A stretch of 11,561 bases of DNA from Holophagaceae bacterium (GTDB taxonomy: Bacteria; Acidobacteriota; Holophagae; Holophagales; Holophagaceae): contig DPRT01000111.1 of assembly GCA_003538615.1 (NCBI GenBank), forward strand, positions 3,107 to 14,667, in the 5' to 3' direction. A program made the position numbers and the translations under genes. How positions within the stretch are numbered: the first letter of the stretch is position 1; each line of letters begins with the position of its first letter. Of this stretch, positions 6,599 to 11,561 are shown piece after piece. The notes beneath the pieces are model-generated. The model did no database searches and was not told the DNA's origin. It saw only the letters and a program-made list of their open reading frames with translations.

Positions 6599-7879
6599 AT
6601 GCCGCGATTTCTCGTTCGGACCTTTCTTTGCACCCTCGCCACGCTGATCCTCCAGGCCCAGCAGACCGAAGTGGTGCTGAGCGCCTCCAGCAGCGCCAAG
6701 CTGGTGCTGGGGATGGCCCCGCCGAAGGTGTCGGGCCTTGATGAGGCCCAGGTGGCTGCGGAGTTCACGGCGGTGGTCCGGCGCGACCTCGATGAGACCG
6801 GTGTTTTCGCGGTGCTCCAGGAACGGCTGCCCTCCGACACCGCCCCGGCGAAGGCCTGGAAGGAGGCCGGGGCCCAGTGGCTGCTGACTGTCCGGCTCAC
6901 CCGGGCCACGACTGGCGACCTCCAGCTGGAGGCTTCCGCCCTCGACACGGCCGCGGAGAAGGCGGTCTTCACCAAACCCTACAAGGCCGACCGCCTGGTG
7001 CCCCTCCGCCGGCTGGCCCATGCCCTGGCCGATGACCTGGTGGCCCGGCTCACGGGGGAGCGCGGCGTGGCCTCCAGTCGGGTGGTCTTCGTCCGCGAGA
7101 TGGCGCCGGGCGTGAAGGAACTCTTCCAGATCGACCGGGATGGCGCCAACCTCATCCAGCTGACCCGCCACGGAAGCCTCACACTGGCCCCCAGCGTGGC
7201 GCCGGACGGCCGCCTGGCCTACGTCACCTACAAGGGGGGCGCGCCCGAGATCTGGGGCCAGCGCCGCCGGGATGGCGCCCACGAGAAGCTGTACCCCTTG
7301 AGTGGCGCGGGCGGCATGGTCTCCACCCCCATCTGGTCCCCGGATGGCCGCCGCCTGGCCTTCGTGCAAGGCGACCGCCGCGGCAACAGCGACATCATGA
7401 TCCTGGATCTCGAAGCCGGCCGGGCCCGGCGCCTTACGGATGGCAATGGCATCAACACCGAACCCAGCTGGAACCCCAACGGCACCCAGATCGCCTTCAC
7501 GTCGGACCGCGAAGGCGGCCCCCAGGTCTTCCTCATGCAGGATGACGGGTCCAACCTGCGCCGCCTGACGGGGGAAGGGCAGTACAACGCCAGTCCGGCC
7601 TGGAGCCCCAACGGCGCGATGATCGCCTACGTGTCCCGCTTCGAGGGCAAGTTCGATCTTTTTATCTATAAACTCGGCGAAGGAAAGGCCTATCAGATCA
7701 CCACGGGCGTGAGCACCTCGGAATCCCCGGCCTGGTCTCCGGATGAGCGCCGGCTTGTGTTTACGAGCAACCGCTTCGGCTCGGCGCAGATTTTCACCAC
7801 GGATCTCTCGGGCCGGCAGGTGGTGCGGATGACGGAACTTCCAGGCTGCCAAAGCCCCAAGTGGACCCGCGGCCGCTAA
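6599..7879 (+). CDS. tolB: Tol-Pal system protein TolB
   Basis: Periplasmic TolB, 426 aa, close to the family norm of about 430. It binds Pal and links it to the TolQRA motor during outer-membrane constriction at division. The N-terminus MPRFLVRTFLCTLATLILQA is a signal peptide. The TolB N-terminal domain covers about residues 23-150. The C-terminal six-bladed beta-propeller shows repeats spaced 44-45 residues apart, with W246 (WSPDGRRLAF), W291 (WNPNGTQIAF), W335 (WSPNGAMIAY) and W379 (WSPDERRLVF), preceded by APDGRLAY near 201. GGAG at 6590-6593 is the ribosome site. The gene follows mutT by 38 bases and precedes pal and cpoB, the standard tol order. tolQ, tolR and tolA do not precede it here. 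Confidence 0.95.
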   Translation: MPRFLVRTFLCTLATLILQAQQTEVVLSASSSAKLVLGMAPPKVSGLDEAQVAAEFTAVVRRDLDETGVFAVLQERLPSDTAPAKAWKEAGAQWLLTVRLTRATTGDLQLEASALDTAAEKAVFTKPYKADRLVPLRRLAHALADDLVARLTGERGVASSRVVFVREMAPGVKELFQIDRDGANLIQLTRHGSLTLAPSVAPDGRLAYVTYKGGAPEIWGQRRRDGAHEKLYPLSGAGGMVSTPIWSPDGRRLAFVQGDRRGNSDIMILDLEAGRARRLTDGNGINTEPSWNPNGTQIAFTSDREGGPQVFLMQDDGSNLRRLTGEGQYNASPAWSPNGAMIAYVSRFEGKFDLFIYKLGEGKAYQITTGVSTSESPAWSPDERRLVFTSNRFGSAQIFTTDLSGRQVVRMTELPGCQSPKWTRGR

Positions 7880-7896
7880 AAAATAAATGACAATTT

Positions 7897-7923
7897 CCTG
7901 AGTATCCTCCATCTATACTCAGG
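7897..7923. promoter_or_regulatory. Perfect inverted repeat overlapping the pal promoter
   Basis: CCTGAGTAT (7897-7905) and ATACTCAGG (7915-7923) are perfect reverse complements separated by nine bases. The right arm contains most of a good -10 hexamer, TATACT (7914-7919), 32 bases before the pal ATG. No good -35 is present at the right distance. The repeat could be an operator with half-sites 18 bp apart, a hairpin ending tolB transcription (18 bases after its stop, but with no T-tract), or both. Confidence 0.6.
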
Positions 7924-7945
7924 CTTATCCAGGAGGAACAATCCC

Positions 7946-8665
7946 ATGAGATACGGAACCTACCTCGTCCCCGCTGCCATCGTGCTCACGCTCGGCAGCC
8001 TCGCTTGCAAGCCCCCCAAGACCGCGGAGGAGATCAAGCAGGAGACCCAGGCGGCCTTCAACGAAGGCGCCCAGGCGTTCAAGGACGGTAAGGCCCGCAC
8101 GACCAATCCCTACCTGAGCGAGAAGGAAGCCAAGGAGAACCCGCACAAGATGCAGGGCTGGTACGACGGTTGGGACAAGGCCAAGGCCGATAAGGATGCC
8201 GCTGACAAGGCCGCCGCCGAGAAGGCTGCTGCTGACGAAGCCGCCCGCAAGGCCGCTGCCGAAAAGGCCGCCGCCGAGGAAGCCGCCCGCAAGGCTGCCG
8301 AGGCCGAGAAGGCCGCCGCTTTCAAGAAGGCTGCCGAGGCCCTCAAGACCATCCACTTCGATTACGACAAGTCCGACATCAAGGAAGCGGACCGCGCCCT
8401 TCTCCAGGGCATCGCGGACTTCATGAAGGCCTATCCCGCCGCCAAGGTCGAGATCGAAGGCCACTGCGATGAGCGGGGCACCAACGAATACAACCTGGCC
8501 CTCGGCAACCGCCGCGCCGCCGCCGCCCTCGCCTACCTGAAGACCCTGGGTGTGGATGAAGCCCGTTTCACCACCATCAGCTTCGGCAAGGAAAAGCCCG
8601 TGTGCACCGAAGCCAAGGAAGCCTGCTGGGGCCAGAACCGCCGTGGCGAGTTCAAGCTCAAGTAA
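7946..8665 (+). CDS. pal: Peptidoglycan-associated lipoprotein Pal with extended linker
   Basis: Pal anchors the outer membrane to peptidoglycan and is the partner of TolB. The 239-aa protein starts with a lipoprotein signal; the likely lipidated cysteine is C21 in SLAC, a slightly off-consensus lipobox. Residues 38-79 form an unusual motif (G41, G48, NPY at 54-56, W72, GW at 75-76) resembling the ribosome modulation factor pattern. Residues about 80-134 are an Ala/Lys/Glu-rich helix like that of TolA. The OmpA-like peptidoglycan-binding domain runs from about 135 to the end, with FDYDKSDI (138-145), GHCDERGTNEYN (172-183), ALGNRRA (185-191) and NRRGEF near the end. C220 and C227 may form a disulfide. 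AGGAGG (7931-7936) is a strong ribosome site. At 239 aa it is longer than the approximately 170 aa of E. coli Pal, owing to the linker. Confidence 0.93.
   Translation: MRYGTYLVPAAIVLTLGSLACKPPKTAEEIKQETQAAFNEGAQAFKDGKARTTNPYLSEKEAKENPHKMQGWYDGWDKAKADKDAADKAAAEKAAADEAARKAAAEKAAAEEAARKAAEAEKAAAFKKAAEALKTIHFDYDKSDIKEADRALLQGIADFMKAYPAAKVEIEGHCDERGTNEYNLALGNRRAAAALAYLKTLGVDEARFTTISFGKEKPVCTEAKEACWGQNRRGEFKLK
8237..8295 (+). repeat. 42-bp period repeat within pal
   Basis: The 17-base stretch GAAGCCGCCCGCAAGGC occurs at 8237-8253 and again at 8279-8295, exactly 42 bp apart and in frame. It encodes two copies of an EAARKAA unit in the Ala/Lys/Glu-rich helix of Pal. This is a likely hot spot for length variation through slippage or recombination. 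Confidence 0.8.
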
Positions 8666-8681
8666 AGGTCCGTATCGCATG

Positions 8682-8709
8682 AAGCGGGGGCGTCAAGCCC
8701 CCGCTTTTT
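8682..8709 (+). terminator. Intrinsic terminator of pal
   Basis: AAGCGGGGGC (8682-8691) pairs perfectly with GCCCCCGCTT (8697-8706) around the loop GTCAA, followed by a T-run ending at 8709. It lies 16 bases after the pal stop and is a textbook Rho-independent terminator. It implies that cpoB is transcribed mainly from its own promoter. Confidence 0.92.
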
Positions 8710-8713
8710 CATT

Positions 8714-8723
8714 TAGGATGGAA
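8714..8723 (+). promoter_or_regulatory. Candidate -10 element of the cpoB promoter
   Basis: TAGGATGGAA begins 30 bases before the cpoB ATG, directly after the pal terminator. It is nearly identical to the element before tolB. The corresponding -35 region would fall inside the terminator hairpin, and no consensus hexamer is visible there. Confidence 0.45.
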
Positions 8724-8743
8724 GCATCTCCCCTGGAGTTCCC

Positions 8744-9457
8744 ATGAGCGCGCGCACGCTGCTTCTTCCAGTCCTGATGGCCCTGTTGGCCTTCGGCTGC
8801 GGTTCCGAGGATCAGTTCCGCCGAGTGGAGCAGGAGGTCGGCGATCTCAAGCTCGAAGTCTTCAAGCTGCGCCAGCAGGTCGAGGACGGCAACAAGCGCG
8901 CCGAAGCCGAGCAGAAGGCCGCCCAGGAATCCCGGACCCAGGACCGGCGCTTCCAGGCGGACCTGCAGGAGAGCCTGCGCCAGGTGCAGGACACCACGCG
9001 GGTGCTGAACAACCGCCTGAACAGCCTGCCGAGGGCTGGGACGCGGCCCGCAGGGGATGCCCAGCCCGCTGTCCAGACCTCCGAGGACGAACGCGCCTTC
9101 AATGCCGCCGTGCTGGATTACAACCGCGGCAACTATCCTCTGGCCGCCGAGGGGTTGGACCTCTTCCTGAAGAACTACCCCCAGAGCGCCAAGCGTCCCG
9201 ATGCGCTCTTCTTCCTGGGCCTCTGCCACTACAACCAGCGCACCTTCGACAAGGCCCAGCAGGCCTTCGATCGCATCATCCGGGATCACGCGGCCTCGCC
9301 CCAGTTCCTGCCCGCCAAGCTCAAGCGCGCTCAATGCCTGCTCAAACAAGGATTGAAACCCGCTGCAGTCAAGGCCTTCCGCGAACTGGTGGATGGTTAT
9401 TCCGGCAGCGCTGAAGCCCGCACAGCCCAGCAGGAACTGAGCGATCTCGGTCTTTAA
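8744..9457 (+). CDS. cpoB: Tol-Pal accessory protein CpoB/YbgF, predicted lipoprotein
   Basis: CpoB (YbgF) coordinates Tol-Pal constriction with septal peptidoglycan synthesis in enterobacteria. This 237-aa protein has a lipobox, LAFGC with C19, so it is probably membrane-anchored; E. coli CpoB is a soluble periplasmic protein. Residues about 24-95 form a charged coiled coil, the trimerisation region of the family. A Pro/Ala-rich linker follows, and from about residue 113 come TPR-like repeats: AFNAAVLDYNRGNYPLAAEGLDLF, then a segment with ALFFLGLCHY, then AKLKRAQCLLKQG. This matches the YbgF C-terminal domain. GGAG sits upstream of the ATG. The gene follows pal in the standard order but is separated from it by a terminator. 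It ends two bases before the GHMP kinase start. Confidence 0.92.
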   Translation: MSARTLLLPVLMALLAFGCGSEDQFRRVEQEVGDLKLEVFKLRQQVEDGNKRAEAEQKAAQESRTQDRRFQADLQESLRQVQDTTRVLNNRLNSLPRAGTRPAGDAQPAVQTSEDERAFNAAVLDYNRGNYPLAAEGLDLFLKNYPQSAKRPDALFFLGLCHYNQRTFDKAQQAFDRIIRDHAASPQFLPAKLKRAQCLLKQGLKPAAVKAFRELVDGYSGSAEARTAQQELSDLGL

Positions 9458-9459
9458 CG

Positions 9460-10440
9460 ATGACGGCGGAGCATTGGCGCGTTCCCGTCCGCGTGGACTT
9501 CGCGGGGGGGACACTGGATCTGTGGCCCATCTACGCCATGATGGGCGGCTGCCTCACGGTCAATGCGGCGGTGGATCTCTGGATCGAGCTGGAGGTGGTC
9601 CGGGGCGGTCCCGGCCACCGGATCACCAGCCGGGACCTGGGGATTGACCTGGCCTTCGCCTCCTGGCCGAAGGAGCCACCTGCGGAGCTCTCCTGGGTGT
9701 GGCGGGTGCTGGATGGATCCGGCGTGCCGCCCGCGTCTGTTTCCATCCACAGTCCTGTGCCCCAGGGTTCAGGCCTGGGTGTGTCCTCCTGTCTTGGGGT
9801 GGGCCTTCTGGGCAGCGCCCTCGGGGAGGAGGCCGGTGAAGGTCTTGCGTGCAAGGTGCCGATTCTGCGGGACATGGAAAGTTGCGAGCTTCAAACTCCC
9901 GCGGGTTGGCAGGACTACTACCCGGCGGCCCTGGGCGGGGCCCTGGCGCTTCACTGGGACGGGCCCGAGCCGCGCTGGGAGCGCCTGGAGCCGCATCCGG
10001 GCCTGCTGGCGGATCTGGTGGTGTTCTACACCGGGAAGCCGCACCACTCGGGCATGACCAACTGGGAGGCCTACAAGCGGTTCATCGAGGGCGATGCGCA
10101 GACGCGACAGGCCCTGTCCGATATCCGGGAGATCGCCCGGAACATGGCGGCCGCACTGCCTTCAGACCCTTCCGAAGTGGCGTCGCTGCTGGAGCGCGAA
10201 GGCCAGGCCCGCCTGCGGCTTTCCCCGGCGGTGGAGACCGATGCCATGCGCGCCGTGCGGGACCGGGGCCGGCGGGAAGGCTGGTACGCGGGCATGAAGC
10301 CCTGCGGCGCCGGGGGCGGCGGCTGCTGCCTGCTGGTGGTGAAGGACGGCCACCGGGATGAGGCCCAAGCGGCCCTGCGGACCATGGGCCTGCCGCCCCT
10401 GGATCTGCGGATCACGCCGAAGGGGCTGCACAGGCTCTGA
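9460..10440 (+). CDS. GHMP-family sugar kinase, heptose-7-phosphate kinase (HddA)-like
   Basis: ATP-dependent small-molecule kinase of 326 aa. GHMP motif 1 is VRVDFAGGTLDLW (10-22), motif 2 is PVPQGSGLGVSS (99-110, the phosphate-binding loop), and motif 3 is CGAGGGGCC near 282-290. GWQDYYPAALGG (149-160), with putative base D152, and the later FYTGKPHHSG resemble the 'KQDQYAAAFGG' and 'FFTG' segments of HddA-type heptose-7-phosphate kinases more than those of mevalonate or homoserine kinases. The substrate is therefore probably a sugar or sugar phosphate, perhaps for surface heptose, but no other heptose-pathway gene is visible. The ATG lies two bases after the cpoB stop with no clear ribosome site, suggesting coupling to cpoB. 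Its 3' end overlaps the convergent mutY by 29 bp. Confidence 0.85.
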   Translation: MTAEHWRVPVRVDFAGGTLDLWPIYAMMGGCLTVNAAVDLWIELEVVRGGPGHRITSRDLGIDLAFASWPKEPPAELSWVWRVLDGSGVPPASVSIHSPVPQGSGLGVSSCLGVGLLGSALGEEAGEGLACKVPILRDMESCELQTPAGWQDYYPAALGGALALHWDGPEPRWERLEPHPGLLADLVVFYTGKPHHSGMTNWEAYKRFIEGDAQTRQALSDIREIARNMAAALPSDPSEVASLLEREGQARLRLSPAVETDAMRAVRDRGRREGWYAGMKPCGAGGGGCCLLVVKDGHRDEAQAALRTMGLPPLDLRITPKGLHRL

Positions 10441-11512
10441 TCAGGGCCGCGGCCTCGGGTGCCTCCAGCGGGGCCTGGCCCGGCGTGGCCAGGAGATCGC
10501 GCAACCGCTGGTCCCGCTTGCCGAGGGGCAGGGCGTGCAGTTCGGACATGGGAACCCAGCGCAGGCCCTCCGCGGCCTCGAAGTCCGTGTCCAGACACAG
10601 GTGCAGCGGGTTCACGGCCTCCCGGCGGTGGGTGTAGACCTGAGTCCAGCCGGGCCAGGCCCGGAGGGAAGCCGGGCTCTGGTCCGCCGCCTGGGGAGGG
10701 AACTCGGTGACATTCAGGGTGGGCCAGCGCCATAGGCCCGCCAGGAGCCCTTTTGCGACCGGAGGGTGGAGCAGGAGGCGCCCCTGAGCTTCCACGGCCA
10801 CGAGCCAGAGTGCGGAGGCTTTCGGCACCGCCCGTTTCGCCACCGGCGGGATGTCTGCGGTGCGTTGCTCCAGATGGGCGCCGCACCGGCCGGAAAGGGG
10901 GCAGGCGGCACAGTGGGGGGTGGGCCCGCAGACCATGGCGCCCAGTTCCATGAGGGCCTGGGTCATGCGGGAGGGGCCGTGGGTTGCGAGCGCCGGGGCC
11001 AGCCAGGCGCGCAGATCCGCGGCCTGGGCCTTGGGATCGCCCTCGATCAGCAACAGCCGGGCCAGCACGCGGAAGGCGTTGCCATCCAGGGCCGGGACGG
11101 GCCACTGGAAGGCGATGGAACCCACGGCGGCGGCGGTGTAGGGTCCCAGGCCCGGGAGGCCCGCCAGGCCTTCGAGATCGCCGGGCCAGCCCTCGGCGGC
11201 CACGGAAGCCGCGGCGGCCTTGAGGAACCGGGCCCTGCGGTAGTACCCGAGCCCCTCCCAGGCCTTGTGGATGGCGTCCTCATCGGCCTCCGCGAGGGCC
11301 TGGGCATCCGGGAACTGGTCCATCCAGCGGGTGAAGTACGGAATGACCGTGGCCACCTGGGTCTGCTGAAGCATCAACTCCGATACCAGCACCGCGTAGG
11401 GATCCGGATGGGGCGCATCCAGCCCTTGCGCGCGCCAGGGGAGGTCGCGCTTCACCCGTTCGAACCAGGGCGCAAGGAGGGCGAGGAGATCAGCGGAAGC
11501 GGGCCAGGGCAT
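10412..11512 (-). CDS. mutY: A/G-specific adenine DNA glycosylase MutY
   Basis: MutY excises adenine mispaired with 8-oxoguanine. The 366-aa length fits the family. LPWR is at 24-27. The catalytic glutamate is E45 in SELMLQQTQV. The helix-hairpin-helix is GLPGLGPYTAAAVG (118-131), with catalytic aspartate D143 in ALDGNAFRVLAR. The iron-sulfur loop uses C195, C201, C204 and C210. The spacing C-x5-C-x2-C-x5-C is one residue shorter in the first gap than the usual x6, and falls at a run of six G on the plus strand. Residues from about 225 form the MutT-like C-terminal domain that recognises 8-oxoG, with GLLAGLWRWP as in relatives. No purine-rich ribosome site precedes the ATG. The frame stays open upstream to the window edge but has no ATG or GTG, so 11512 is the best start. 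Confidence 0.95.
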   Translation of the reverse strand: MPWPASADLLALLAPWFERVKRDLPWRAQGLDAPHPDPYAVLVSELMLQQTQVATVIPYFTRWMDQFPDAQALAEADEDAIHKAWEGLGYYRRARFLKAAAASVAAEGWPGDLEGLAGLPGLGPYTAAAVGSIAFQWPVPALDGNAFRVLARLLLIEGDPKAQAADLRAWLAPALATHGPSRMTQALMELGAMVCGPTPHCAACPLSGRCGAHLEQRTADIPPVAKRAVPKASALWLVAVEAQGRLLLHPPVAKGLLAGLWRWPTLNVTEFPPQAADQSPASLRAWPGWTQVYTHRREAVNPLHLCLDTDFEAAEGLRWVPMSELHALPLGKRDQRLRDLLATPGQAPLEAPEAAALIRACAAPSA

Positions 11513-11519
11513 GAGGAAG

Positions 11520-11546
11520 ACGCTAGCAGGAGCGGCGGAAAGGCAA
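11520..11546 (-). promoter_or_regulatory. Candidate mutY promoter, possibly leaderless
   Basis: Read on the minus strand, TTGCCT (11541-11546) and TAGCGT (11520-11525), preceded by TG one base away as in an extended -10, are 15 bases apart. The -10 ends seven bases before the mutY ATG, so transcription would start at or very near the start codon. This agrees with the lack of a ribosome site. Consensus matches are modest. Confidence 0.35.
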
Positions 11547-11561
11547 AGCGGAAGCCCGGCT

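Noticed and set aside
6239..7912. 557-codon open frame on the minus strand across mutT and tolB
   Set aside because: It crosses two well-supported genes and an intergenic gap and has no coherent domain; high GC removes stop codons in this frame.
8196..8426. Small Pro/Arg-rich open frame inside pal
   Set aside because: It is an out-of-frame reading of the Ala-rich coding repeat, with no start context and no known similarity.

Overview
The window is a GC-rich bacterial chromosome segment, densely packed with ordinary chromosomal genes on both strands. Gene content points to a diderm (Gram-negative) bacterium: it has TolB, Pal and CpoB/YbgF envelope genes with signal peptides or lipoboxes. The style of the proteins and the high GC would fit the Acidobacteriota (Holophaga/Geothrix-like), but that placement is an impression from memory and not shown by the sequence. 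I see no tRNA or rRNA, no CRISPR array, no transposase and no phage gene.

Layout, left to right. (1) Bases 1-2965, plus strand: the 3' part of a TetR-family regulator, an M61-family metallopeptidase with a PDZ domain, and a small soluble family-2 glycosyltransferase whose GTG start overlaps the peptidase stop. (2) Bases 2966-3127: a convergent intergenic region with two structured hairpins and a near-perfect 33-bp direct copy of the glycosyltransferase 3' end. This is the most unusual non-coding structure in the window. (3) Bases 3128-5167, minus strand: an exported trypsin-like serine protease with a large unassigned C-terminal region. (4) Bases 5168-5391: a divergent promoter region. (5) Bases 5392-6560, plus strand: rnhB (RNase HII) and a MutT-type Nudix hydrolase, overlapping by ATGA. 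(6) Bases 6599-9457: tolB, pal and cpoB, each with its own likely promoter element 30-33 bases upstream of the start. pal is followed by a clear intrinsic terminator. (7) Bases 9460-10440: a GHMP-family sugar kinase of the heptose-7-phosphate kinase type, two bases after cpoB. (8) Bases 10412-11512, minus strand: mutY, overlapping the kinase tail-to-tail by 29 bp.

Functional themes. TolB, Pal and CpoB are the periplasmic and outer-membrane side of the Tol-Pal envelope constriction system; TolQ, TolR and TolA are not in the window. MutT and MutY are two arms of the oxidised-guanine (GO) defence, with RNase HII beside MutT. The sugar kinase may feed envelope heptose synthesis, which would fit its position behind the tol-pal genes, but its substrate cannot be proven here. 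No obviously new multi-gene system is visible. The best leads are the duplicated gene-end plus hairpin region, the unusual architecture of Pal (a ribosome-modulation-factor-like motif plus a TolA-like helix), the inverted repeat over the pal promoter, and the uncharacterised C-terminal part of the serine protease.
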